Below, piece after piece: positions 9,256 to 17,595 of a stretch of DNA of 64,000 bases. The notes beneath the pieces are model-generated. The model saw nothing but the letters and a program-made list of their open reading frames with translations. It searched no databases and had not been told where the DNA came from. The stretch covers positions 81,767 to 145,766 of the forward strand of contig NZ_NSFT01000013.1 of the NCBI RefSeq assembly GCF_002294725.1. The letters run 5' to 3'. Origin of the DNA: Mesorhizobium sp. WSM4313. GTDB taxonomy: Bacteria; Pseudomonadota; Alphaproteobacteria; Rhizobiales; Rhizobiaceae. How positions within the stretch are numbered: the first letter of the stretch is position 1; each line of letters opens with the position of its first letter. Made by a program: the position numbers and the translations under genes.

Positions 9256-11166
9256 GTGAGCAAGACAGCGTCGCGTCGGCCAATCATCAACGGGGTTTCG
9301 CCTCGCCCTACCAAGCCTGCCTCGGGCGGCGCCGCCAAACTCGCACCGCCCGCGTTCCAGCCGGTCCAGCTTGCAAAGCTGGTGGACACTGTTCCCGCCG
9401 GCGATCGCTGGATCCACGAAATGAAATACGATGGTTACCGCATTCTCGTCGCCGTGGGCGGCAGCGAGGCGCGCGCCTATACGCGCTCCGGCCTGGACTG
9501 GTCCGGCCGTTTTCCGTCCATTTTAGCGGAGGCGCGCAAGCTCAAGGTTCGCTCCGCCCTGATCGACGGAGAGGCGGTTGTCATCGACACGGAGGGCCGA
9601 TCCAGTTTCCAGGCGCTGCAAAACGCGTTGAAGGGCGCTCCCGCGAGCATCGATTTTTATGCCTTCGACCTGCTCCAGCTCGACGGGGAAGACCTGACGA
9701 GGCTGCCGCTCCTGGAGCGCAAAGAGAAGCTGGAGACGATCCTGCCGGCGAAGAGCCCCATCCTTCGCTACTCCGATCACATCCAGGGCCGCGGGGAAGA
9801 GTTGCTGAACCGCTTCTGCGAAGCCGGCCTCGAGGGGGTTATCTCGAAGCTGGCGGATTCGCGCTATGTCGGCGCCCGCGACGGAAGCTGGCTGAAGATC
9901 AAGTGCATCAAGCGTCAGGAATTCGTGCTCGTCGGCTGGACGCCGTCAGACAAGGATCGCGCGTTTCGATCGCTGATCCTCGGCGTCCATGACGGCGGAA
10001 AGCTGCGCTATGCCGGCAAGGTTGGGACCGGTTTCGATGCCGCCGGGATGGCCCGGCTGATGAAGATCATGGCGCCGCTCGAGCAGAAGGCCGCCACGGT
10101 CGAGGCGCCGCGCGCGGAGGTCCGCGGCGCGCACTGGCTGCGTCCCAGGCTTGTCGCCGAGATCGCCTTCACCGAGATGACCAATGAAGGGACACTGCGC
10201 CATCCAAGCTATCTCGGCCTGCGCGAGGACAAGAAGCCGGAAGCGGTCGTGCTCGAGACGGAACACCGCACGGCGACCCTGCCGCCGCCGGCGACAAGCG
10301 CTGTCGCGATCAGCAATCGCGGCCGCGTGATCTACCCCGAATCCAACATCACCAAGGGACAGCTTGCCGATCATTATTCCGACGTTGCCTCGATCATGCT
10401 TCCCTGGGCCGCGAGCAGACCGATCAGCCTGGTCCGCTGCCCGCAGGGCCGCGCGAAGAAATGCTTTTTTCAAAAGCATGACGCCGGCAGCTTCGGCGAC
10501 AAGGTCCATCACGTCGGGATCACTGAAAAGGATGGCCATGAGGAGCCCTATCTTTACGTCGACGACGCCGAGGGGCTTCTGACCTGTGTCCAGATGGGAA
10601 CGATCGAGTTCCATGGATGGGGAGCGCGCATCGAAGACGTCGAGAAGGCCGACCGCCTCGTGTTCGACCTCGACCCCGACGAGGGACTGGATTTCGAGGC
10701 GGTCCGCGCTGCCGCATTCCAGTTCCGGGATATGCTGCAATCCATCGGCTTGACCAGCTTCCCGATGCTGACGGGCGGCAAGGGCGTGCATGTGATCGCG
10801 CCGCTCACGCCGCGCGCTGAATGGCCCGAGGTGAAGGCCTTCGCCTCCGGGCTTGCTCAGGCGGTCGCGCAGAGCGACCCCAGCCACTTCACGGCCGTGT
10901 TGTCGAAGGCCAAACGCAAGGGGCGGATCTTCGTCGACTATCTGCGCAACCAGCGCGGCGCCACCGCAATCATGCCTTATAGCGCCAGGTCGCGGCCGGG
11001 CGCCCCGGTCGCAGCACCTGTCACCTGGGCGGAGATGAAGACGATCGATGCGCCATCGCATTTCCATGTCGGCGATGCGCCCGAGTTGAAGAAGCGCGCC
11101 GCATCGAAGGCCCTTGCGGGCTGGGGCCGGGCCGATCAGTTCCTGCCGGACCTCATGAAGCCATGA
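9256..11166 (+). CDS. ligD: LigD-type ATP-dependent DNA ligase with polymerase domain
   Basis: A 636-residue protein with an N-terminal ATP-dependent ligase domain (catalytic Lys57 in EMKYDGYR, then OB-fold through ~310). A C-terminal LigD primase-polymerase domain follows (~340-636; SLVRCPQGRAKKCFFQKH, acidic pair in VFDLDPDEG). The 3'-phosphoesterase domain of the Pseudomonas-type LigD is absent. The GTG at 9256 follows GAGGTCAGG. LigD seals and processes double-strand breaks in bacterial NHEJ, normally with Ku; no ku gene is in the window. The stop overlaps the xth start (ATGA), so the two are translationally coupled. Confidence 0.93.
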   Translation: MSKTASRRPIINGVSPRPTKPASGGAAKLAPPAFQPVQLAKLVDTVPAGDRWIHEMKYDGYRILVAVGGSEARAYTRSGLDWSGRFPSILAEARKLKVRSALIDGEAVVIDTEGRSSFQALQNALKGAPASIDFYAFDLLQLDGEDLTRLPLLERKEKLETILPAKSPILRYSDHIQGRGEELLNRFCEAGLEGVISKLADSRYVGARDGSWLKIKCIKRQEFVLVGWTPSDKDRAFRSLILGVHDGGKLRYAGKVGTGFDAAGMARLMKIMAPLEQKAATVEAPRAEVRGAHWLRPRLVAEIAFTEMTNEGTLRHPSYLGLREDKKPEAVVLETEHRTATLPPPATSAVAISNRGRVIYPESNITKGQLADHYSDVASIMLPWAASRPISLVRCPQGRAKKCFFQKHDAGSFGDKVHHVGITEKDGHEEPYLYVDDAEGLLTCVQMGTIEFHGWGARIEDVEKADRLVFDLDPDEGLDFEAVRAAAFQFRDMLQSIGLTSFPMLTGGKGVHVIAPLTPRAEWPEVKAFASGLAQAVAQSDPSHFTAVLSKAKRKGRIFVDYLRNQRGATAIMPYSARSRPGAPVAAPVTWAEMKTIDAPSHFHVGDAPELKKRAASKALAGWGRADQFLPDLMKP

Positions 11167-11933
11167 GGATCGCCACGTACAACGTCAACGGCTTCAACGG
11201 CCGCCTGCCGGTGCTCCTGCGCTGGCTTAAAGAGGCAGGGCCGGACATTGCCTGTCTGCAGGAACTCAAGGCGCCGCAGGAAAAGTTCCCGGAAGGGCCG
11301 ATCCGCGACCTCGGCTATGACGTGATCTGGCACGGCCAGAAAAGCTGGAACGGCGTCGCGATCCTGAGCCGGGTCGGCAAGATCCACGAAACGCGGCGCG
11401 GCCTTCCCGGCGACCCTGACGACAGCCATAGCCGCTACATCGAAGCAGCAGTCAACGGCATCCTGATCGGATGCCTTTATCTTCCGAATGGCAATCCAAG
11501 GCCCGGGCCGAAATTCGACTACAAGCTGCGTTGGTTCGACCGCCTCATCGACCACGCAGCCGAACTCGTCGCGTCCAGACAGCCGGTGGTGCTGGCAGGC
11601 GATTTCAACGTCATGCCGACCGAACTCGATGTCTACAAGCCCGAGCGCTGGCTGGACGATGCTCTGTTCGCGCCCGAGGCGCGCGCCGCCTACGCGACGC
11701 TGCTCGAACAAGGCTGGACCGACGCGCTGCGCGTGCGTCATCCCGGTGAGAAGATCTACACGTTCTGGGATTATTTCCGCAACGCCTTCGGCCGCAACGC
11801 AGGCCTGCGGATCGACGACCTTCTGCTGAGCCCGTCGCTCCTGAAGCGGCTGATTGACGCCCAGGTCGACGTCGAGGTGCGCGGCTGGGAAAAGAGCAGC
11901 GATCACGCGCCGGTCTGGATCGAGCTCTCGTAA
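11163..11933 (+). CDS. xthA: Exodeoxyribonuclease III / AP endonuclease
   Basis: A 256-residue protein of the exonuclease-endonuclease-phosphatase fold: start MRIATYNVNGFNGRL, LQELKAP (metal-binding Glu), LAGDFNVMPTE (catalytic Asp/Asn) and the terminal SDHAPVWIEL with the catalytic Asp-His pair. It cleaves at abasic sites and trims 3' blocks in base excision repair. The ATG overlaps the ligD stop, implying coupled expression with the end-joining ligase. This is a plausible pairing, since 3'-blocked breaks need trimming before ligation. It is probably an additional Xth paralogue. Confidence 0.93.
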   Translation: MRIATYNVNGFNGRLPVLLRWLKEAGPDIACLQELKAPQEKFPEGPIRDLGYDVIWHGQKSWNGVAILSRVGKIHETRRGLPGDPDDSHSRYIEAAVNGILIGCLYLPNGNPRPGPKFDYKLRWFDRLIDHAAELVASRQPVVLAGDFNVMPTELDVYKPERWLDDALFAPEARAAYATLLEQGWTDALRVRHPGEKIYTFWDYFRNAFGRNAGLRIDDLLLSPSLLKRLIDAQVDVEVRGWEKSSDHAPVWIELS

Positions 11934-12112
11934 AAAGCAGCGCCTCGCGGGCGTTCAACGCCTGACGACAGGAAGCCCAGGGCGCGGCTGGAGCATTGGT
12001 TGCTCGCCGATGATGAAACCTTCACGATGTATAGCTGCGGCGTCGACAGGGTTCGTGCGCCTAAAATGCCTGCGCCACGTCGCGGCCGCATTCAGCAGCG
12101 CACCGCCTCGCA

Positions 12113-12703
12113 TCACCCGACCTGCTCCACGAGCAGCGTCCCCGGCTGAAGGGGCTTGATCAGCGATTTGGCGGATACCGCCGGATCAAGCCAGCTCGCC
12201 CAATCCTTGCGCTCCAGGATCACGATCTGCCGATCGTGATACGGCGCGATATCGGGACCGGGTTCCATCGTGAGCATGGTGAACGCCTCCCCGACATCAT
12301 CGGTGTCGCGCCAGATCCCGGCGATGCAGAAGATCGGCTCGTCGCGCTTGGTGAAGAGCCATTTGTCCTTGCGCTTCTTGCCCTTGTCTGTCGGTTCGGT
12401 GAATTCGTAAAATCCATCGGCTGGTATCAGGCAGCGGTTCGAGGCGAACTCGCGACCGTCCGAGCGGAAGTTGTAGACCGGCCTCTTGTTCGGTCCAGGC
12501 CAGCTCCACCGGCGCTGAACAAGGTCGCCCTCGCCGCCCACGCCGTCGACCGGGCGGATGATCGGCCCGATATCGGTTATCTTGATGTCCTCGCGCGCCT
12601 GGATATTCGGCGCTCCTTCACTGAAGCGTATCTTGATCTTGAGATCGGCGAAGTCCTCCACGATCGAGGCGACATCCACCATCAGCCGATAATCATTGCA
12701 CAT
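12113..12703 (-). CDS. SRAP (YedK/HMCES-type) abasic-site cross-linking protein
   Basis: A 196-residue SRAP domain protein with the expected active site: Cys2 directly after Met (MCNDYRL), Asn in NFRSDGRE, Glu in CLIPADGFYEF, and His in IAPYHDRQ. After Met removal, the family's Cys2 forms a stable thiazolidine with abasic sites in single-stranded DNA, shielding them from nucleases and error-prone bypass. AGGTGAGAC precedes the ATG. It is divergent from a second SRAP gene at 12763 with a LexA box between them, consistent with the family's old name 'SOS response-associated peptidase'. Confidence 0.93.
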   Translation of the reverse strand: MCNDYRLMVDVASIVEDFADLKIKIRFSEGAPNIQAREDIKITDIGPIIRPVDGVGGEGDLVQRRWSWPGPNKRPVYNFRSDGREFASNRCLIPADGFYEFTEPTDKGKKRKDKWLFTKRDEPIFCIAGIWRDTDDVGEAFTMLTMEPGPDIAPYHDRQIVILERKDWASWLDPAVSAKSLIKPLQPGTLLVEQVG

Positions 12704-12739
12704 GTCTCACCTGTCTCTGCGGCATTGCGCGGCGACTGC

Positions 12740-12754
12740 GTTCCTGTTATGTTC
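12740..12754. promoter_or_regulatory. LexA SOS box (GTTC-N7-GTTC)
   Basis: The sequence GTTCCTGTTATGTTC is an exact match to the alphaproteobacterial LexA consensus of two GTTC half-sites separated by seven bases. It lies 36 bp before the minus-strand SRAP gene and 8 bp before the plus-strand SRAP gene, so one LexA dimer could repress both directions. No other exact GTTC-N7-GTTC was noticed next to a gene here. Confidence 0.85.
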
Positions 12755-12762
12755 TTTTGGCT

Positions 12763-13269
12763 ATGAGCGCAACAGTTTTCGATTCCGACAGCCCGCTCGA
12801 TGAACCCCGCCTCATCATAAGACGCTGTGGCGGCGATGTTGAGATGCTCAAGCTGCCGTGGGGACTTCAACCCAAGGAACCAGGGGGGCGCCCCTTCACT
12901 GTGGTGCGCACAGAGGACCGATCGTTCCCGAGCCATCGCTGCCTCGTGCCGGCGTCCGAATTCCGGCACCGCAGCCAGGGGAAGAACTACAGCTTCCGCC
13001 TGGCCAATGGCGACTGGTTCTATTTCGCCGGCATCTGGCGGCCGGCGACGCGCGATTGGCCGGAAGCCTACGCAATCCTCACGATCCAGGCCAATGACGA
13101 CATCGCGCCCTACCATGATCGCCAGATGGCGGTGCTGCGCCGAGACCAGCGCTCGGCGTGGCTGGACATGACGCGTCCCGAACACGAAGTGCTCCGTCCC
13201 CTTCCCCGGGACAGTTTTCGGATTTCCCGCCTCCATCAGGGCCGCGCGCAGGCTGAATTTGCAATGTGA
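12763..13269 (+). CDS. Divergent SRAP-family protein lacking canonical catalytic residues
   Basis: A 168-residue protein with the SRAP outline: LPWGLQP, a VRTEDRSF region, CLVPASEF, FAGIW, and IAPYHDRQM. It lacks Cys at position 2 (MSATVFD). The Asn of N-x-R-S-E is Val (TVVRTED), and the catalytic Glu of the FYE motif is replaced (ASEFRHR). Only the His motif remains canonical. It is also shorter at the N-terminus than the canonical neighbour. It may bind DNA without cross-linking, or use other chemistry. ATG at 12763 lies 8 bp after the LexA box, so transcription may be nearly leaderless; a TTG at 12757 is possible. Confidence 0.82.
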   Translation: MSATVFDSDSPLDEPRLIIRRCGGDVEMLKLPWGLQPKEPGGRPFTVVRTEDRSFPSHRCLVPASEFRHRSQGKNYSFRLANGDWFYFAGIWRPATRDWPEAYAILTIQANDDIAPYHDRQMAVLRRDQRSAWLDMTRPEHEVLRPLPRDSFRISRLHQGRAQAEFAM

Positions 13270-13323
13270 GTTGTAGATCCGGTAGCACGAAGCGCATGTC
13301 CTGGCGAAACGCACTTCAGGCAT

Positions 13324-14410
13324 ATGGCCCCTGACCGCAGCGCCGACCTGCGTAAGATCATCCATGTCGACATGGATGCGTTCTACGCGTCTGTCGAACA
13401 GCGCGACAACCCGGATCTGCGCGGCAAGCCGCTTGCCGTTGGCGGGGCCGCCGCGCGCGGCGTGGTGGCTGCCGCAAGCTATGAGGCTCGCGCCTTCGGC
13501 GTTCGCTCCGCGATGCCTTCCGTCACGGCAAAGCGCAAATGCCCCGAGCTGGTCTTCGTGCCGCCCCGCTTCGACGTCTACCGGTCCGTCTCGGCCCAGA
13601 TCCGCGAGGTGTTCGCCGAACACACCGATCTCATCGAACCGCTCTCGCTCGACGAGGCCTATCTCGACGTGACGCAGAACAGGCTCAACATTTCGTCTGC
13701 CACGACGATCGCCGAGATGATCAGGGCGAAGATCCTGCTGGTGACCGGTCTCACCGCTTCCGCCGGCATCTCATACAACAAATTCCTCGCCAAGATGGCG
13801 TCCGACCAGAACAAGCCAAACGGCCAGTTCGTCATCACGCCCCGCCATGGCCCGGCATTCGTGGAGACGTTGCCAGTCAAGAAATTTCATGGCATGGGGC
13901 CCGCGACGGCCGCCAAGATGGAGGCGCTGGGCATTAAGACCGGCGCCGATCTCAAGGACCGCTCGCTTGCCTTCCTGCAGCAGCATTTCGGCAAGTCAGG
14001 GCTCTGGTACTATCAGATCGCGCGCGCCATCGACGAACGCGCGGTCGAGCCGGATCGGCCGCGCAAATCGATCGGCGCCGAGGATACCTTCGCAGCCGAC
14101 ATCTTGGAGCTCGCTGCAGCAATCGCCGAACTCAAGCAGCTGACAGCCAAGGTCTGGGGATACTGTGAAGGCAAGGGCATCCGGGCCCGGACGATCACAC
14201 TGAAGGTCAAATTTGCCGATTTCCAACAGATCACGCGCAGTCGCACCGTGTCGGTGCCAATCGAGTTCTCTGACTTCGAACCTCTCGCAGCCGATCTCCT
14301 GAGGTCGGTGTTTCCGGTACAGAAGGGAATCCGGCTGCTGGGCATCACGCTTTCGTCGCTAAGCGATGTGTTGGCCGCCGGAACAACGGCAACTTCGGTT
14401 CGAACTTTAG
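13324..14410 (+). CDS. dinB: DNA polymerase IV (DinB), frameshifted near the C-terminus
   Basis: A Y-family polymerase with intact palm motifs (IIHVDMDAFYASVEQ near residue 12, LSLDEAYLDVT near 115), thumb helix-hairpin-helix and little-finger domain to about residue 347. The coding frame then leaves the expected path near 14365-14374. One base out of frame, the sequence reads PPEQRQLRFEL then TAG (14408-14410), the normal DinB tail with a QLxFxL beta-clamp motif. As written, the frame instead runs on to 14904 through sequence antisense to the ArdC gene. So a one-base insertion or a sequencing error is likely. DinB does low-fidelity bypass, usually under LexA; no SOS box lies directly upstream. 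Confidence 0.88.
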
Positions 14411-14571
14411 GATGTCGCGCAAATCTGTCCCGGCTCTGCGGATCAACCCGCGAGGGGATCGATTTCGCGAGTTATCTGGAAGGTTTCGACGTCATACTTG
14501 TCGGAGGGCTTGGCCGTGCGAAGCAAAGGGGAAGGCACATGGCCACGTCCTCCGAAGTTTCCTGCGTGACA

Positions 14572-15501
14572 TCAGGCGGTCTCGCCTTCTTCTGCCGCCT
14601 CCGGCTGAAGGCCATGCAGGAAAGCCACGGCGCGCTGCGCATGGGCCGCGGCCGAGAAGATTGCGCGCTTGTCGTCGGCGAGGACTTTCAACCAGGAGCC
14701 GAGATAACTCGCATGGTCCGGCCGGGGCTCGAGTTCGGGCGCGATACCAAGATCGGCGCAGAGGAAGCAGCTTCCGAGCTCGGCAATCAGTTCCTCGCGC
14801 GCTCGCTCGCTGCGATCCTTCGCGTAGCGGCTAAGGTCGCGGTTAACGCGATGCGGCGCCGAAGTCCAATGGGTAACCTCGTGGCTGAGCGTGGCAACGT
14901 ATGACGCGGCGTCCCGGAACGTCCGGAATGGCGGCATCTGGATGTGGTCCGTCACCGGGGCAAAGTAGGCGCGATCCCCGCCGTGCCGGATTACCGCCCC
15001 GGTATTGGCAACGAACCGGTCGGCATGCTCGATCCGGGCGATCGGATCGCGCACCCGCTCCGCCTGCCGTCGATAAAACTGGTCCGGCAGGCCATCAATT
15101 TGCGCAATGTTGAAAACGGAATACGCCTTGAGGAACGGGATCTCGCGGTCGATTTCCTCGCGCTGGGTGTCCGTCTCCGTCCTGATGAAGCGGCTGGCGA
15201 AGACCACCACAGAGCCGGTCTCGCCCTTGCGAACGCCGCCGCCAAGTTCCAGCGCCTGCTTGAATGTCATCCACATCGGGCTGGAAAAGCCGCGGGCGAC
15301 AGTCTCCGACCAAAGCAGCAGCACATTCATGCCGTTATAGGGCAGACCATTATGCCTGAGCGGCCGGGTGACGCGGCCGGAGGCATTGCTCGATTGCCAC
15401 GGCTGCATCCAAGGACGGATGCCCTTCTCCAGCTCGGCTACGATACGGTCGGTGATGCGCGCATAGATATCGATGCGATCCGCATTTTCTTTCCTGGTCA
15501 T
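14572..15501 (-). CDS. ArdC-like antirestriction protein with zincin domain
   Basis: A 309-residue protein with an N-terminal ArdC-type ssDNA-binding region (DIYARITDRIVAELEKG, PWMQPW, NGLPYNGMNVLLL) and a C-terminal metallopeptidase-like domain carrying HEVTH (HExxH) plus downstream REELIAELG. ATG at 15501 follows GGAGG at nine bases; earlier in-frame codons lack a ribosome site. ArdC-type proteins from conjugative plasmids bind ssDNA and protect incoming DNA from restriction. It is the last gene of the minus-strand plasmid/ICE block and lies 161 bp from the dinB tail, so the module boundary falls between them. Confidence 0.88.
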   Translation of the reverse strand: MTRKENADRIDIYARITDRIVAELEKGIRPWMQPWQSSNASGRVTRPLRHNGLPYNGMNVLLLWSETVARGFSSPMWMTFKQALELGGGVRKGETGSVVVFASRFIRTETDTQREEIDREIPFLKAYSVFNIAQIDGLPDQFYRRQAERVRDPIARIEHADRFVANTGAVIRHGGDRAYFAPVTDHIQMPPFRTFRDAASYVATLSHEVTHWTSAPHRVNRDLSRYAKDRSERAREELIAELGSCFLCADLGIAPELEPRPDHASYLGSWLKVLADDKRAIFSAAAHAQRAVAFLHGLQPEAAEEGETA

Positions 15502-15776
15502 TTCATGAACCTCCAGTTGGAGGCCGCGCCGATCGCGGCCCCGTGACGGGGTCCGCTTGGGCGGAGCAGGAAGGCGGGCCGCGCACCCGACCGGGGATCC
15601 GTCGTGCGTGCACGATGGGGTGGTCATGGGCCGCAGCGACAGCGGAGGACGGCGAAGCCGTTGCGCTGACTGCCTGGCTCCGCCAGGACCTCGGGCCAGA
15701 ACGGGGCGCGAGTGGACGTCAGAAAACAGAAAGGCGGCGCTGGGCGCCGCCTGAATGCCGTGGAGATAAGGCCGGT

Positions 15777-15962
15777 TCAATGAACCGACCGGCCCCCGCT
15801 ATAGGGATCGTATTCGAAGAGGATTTCGACATCGGCGTTGTCGAGCTCAGAGGCGGGCATGACGCCAAATTCGTTGTCGACCTGGAAGAGGATAACGGGG
15901 ACCATGAGAGTGCGGGCGAGGGACCAGGCGGCCTTTTGGGCGAGTATGAGATCGTGGGACAT
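15777..15962 (-). CDS. Small hypothetical protein of the plasmid/ICE block
   Basis: A 61-residue protein (MSHDLILAQKAAWSLARTL start) with a hydrophobic middle, an acidic second half (ELDNADVEILFEYDPY) and no known motif. A GGAG ribosome site precedes the chosen ATG. Same strand and spacing style as its neighbours. It is probably real because composition and start site are good; no function can be given. Confidence 0.6.
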   Translation of the reverse strand: MSHDLILAQKAAWSLARTLMVPVILFQVDNEFGVMPASELDNADVEILFEYDPYSGGRSVH

Positions 15963-16518
15963 CTGAGGCTCCATCTTGGAGCGGGCCAATTCCCGCTCGA
16001 TGGCTCCGTCAGTGTGCGGAGGCGGGCGCGATCACCCGAAGGCGTCAGCCGAGCGGCCGCAGCGTGCTAGCGGACCCCTTGCGGGTTGATCGGGGAAGAT
16101 CCGCAGCCGCACCAGGAAAGTCATCACGAGAGAGCGGGGATTGGGCCGTGAAGGAGCCCAGCGTACCGATCGGGCCGAGGCTGGCGAAAGGAGCAGGCAT
16201 CGGCGGCCTTCCCCTCAGCGTCGCGCGCCGGAAGCGACACCCGAACCCCGGTGCAAAGTCGCGCACATGAAATCGCTAGAGCGAGAGATTGTCGTTGTCG
16301 GTCGGTCGCCATGGGCGGAAAATTGGGAGACGATGCAGCCGTGATGCCCGAGCGCACCGGATGGCAGCAGGTCGTCTCTCCTCGTGCGCCAGGAGCGGCA
16401 CATGCGACGTTCACTTGGCGATGATCGAAAGCGGCATGTTCGGCCCATGAAAATCGGCTAGGCGCTTCGCAGTTGATGCGAAGGAAGGAGGGCGGGACCG
16501 GGGCCCCGCCCTCGACGT
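15963..16518. other. Intergenic region in the ICE-like block
   Basis: About 555 bp with only short unsupported frames on both strands. The nearest thing to a gene is a 25-codon frame from ATG at 16267, with no family resemblance. No tRNA, repeat or terminator was recognised. Confidence 0.4.
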
Positions 16519-17106
16519 TCATCCGAGAGCTGCCATCTGCAGTTCGGCCGCCTTGCGGTCGACGGATTGGCCGGGGTTTTCGACTGGACGCTCGAAGGGC
16601 TTCCAGACCTCGCCTACAACCTGCTCGTAGGCGGCGATCGCCCCCTCCGCGGCCATGCGCAGCGCGTGGGCCTGTAGTGCCATATCGGCGGCGAACTCAC
16701 GCTTGCGCTGGGCCGCGCTGTCGAAGCCGACCGGTCCACCGACGTCTTCGTTCCGATCGTCGCAGGCCGACTTGGCCGTCGCGTCCCGTGCTTCGGAGAC
16801 CGCCCGGCTGTAGAACTGGCCGGCCCCGTAGGCGGACCCGACAAAGGCACCGACGACGCGTTGCAGGTGTATCTGCATGGCGCGTTCGCCCAGGCCCTCG
16901 TCGAGCGCCGCGGCCGTGTCCACGATGAGCTTTTCGTGCAAGTCGCGAATGCCGTCGCTGTCGAGCACCGGGAGGCCAAAACTCTCCGAGACGAGCGAGC
17001 ACTGTGCGGCGTCGGGGCACACGAGGCGGACCATTTGGAAGGTAGTGCCCTTGCGCAACGGAGCGACGCGGGCGGTTGCGCGGGAATTGGCGGCTTTCTT
17101 GGTCAT
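16519..17106 (-). CDS. Conserved-looking hypothetical protein of the ICE block
   Basis: A 195-residue, alanine-rich, mostly helical protein beginning MTKKAANSRATARVAPLRKG. AAGGA lies eight bases before this ATG, which favours it over the overlapping ATG six bases earlier. Features include a region FQMVRLVCPDAAQCSLVSESFG, a long helix (LHEKLIVDTAAALDEGL), SAYGAGQFYSRAVSEARD, and a C-terminus KAAELQMAALG. No domain is recognised. It lies between the ArdC-like and ParB-like genes on the same strand. Confidence 0.68.
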   Translation of the reverse strand: MTKKAANSRATARVAPLRKGTTFQMVRLVCPDAAQCSLVSESFGLPVLDSDGIRDLHEKLIVDTAAALDEGLGERAMQIHLQRVVGAFVGSAYGAGQFYSRAVSEARDATAKSACDDRNEDVGGPVGFDSAAQRKREFAADMALQAHALRMAAEGAIAAYEQVVGEVWKPFERPVENPGQSVDRKAAELQMAALG

Positions 17107-17595
17107 TGGCATGTCCTTTCTTCTGGTTCTCGAGGCCAGGACCGGCTCCGTGCCGGCCCTCCCTCGGGCGCGGACCAAAGGAACCGGCGGAATGACGGGC
17201 GCTTCAGGGTCCGGGCGGACCGAGACGAGCATGGAAGGTTTGCGGCCAAGCAGGGCTTTCTTCAGCCCTCGCGCGGGACGCGGGCCCGCCATGTCGAGAC
17301 CGGACCGATCCGGCCGCCCCGCGGCGCGGAACGCGGCCTTGAAGCGGACGGCCGCCGGTTCAAGACCGCATGAAGCCCGAGTGAGGACCGGCACGGGCCT
17401 CGACTTCGACATTGGAAGCGAACGACAGGTGATCATGGCCACCTGCCGATTCATCGACCGACACCACGGTCACCCCATGATGGCCTTGGGCCTACGCCGG
17501 AGGTACCGTTATCGGCAGCGCTCGCTGTCGCGGCCGTACACCTGCTGCCGCCAGACGAACCTGGCGGCGGCAGAGCGATCAAAAGGAGGCGAGGT
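17107..17595. other. Intergenic region between ParB-like and hypothetical genes
   Basis: About 490 bp on the minus-strand block without a supported gene. The leader of the 16519-17106 gene lies at the left edge. Long frames on the plus strand are GC-rich shadows with arginine/serine-biased translations. Confidence 0.4.
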
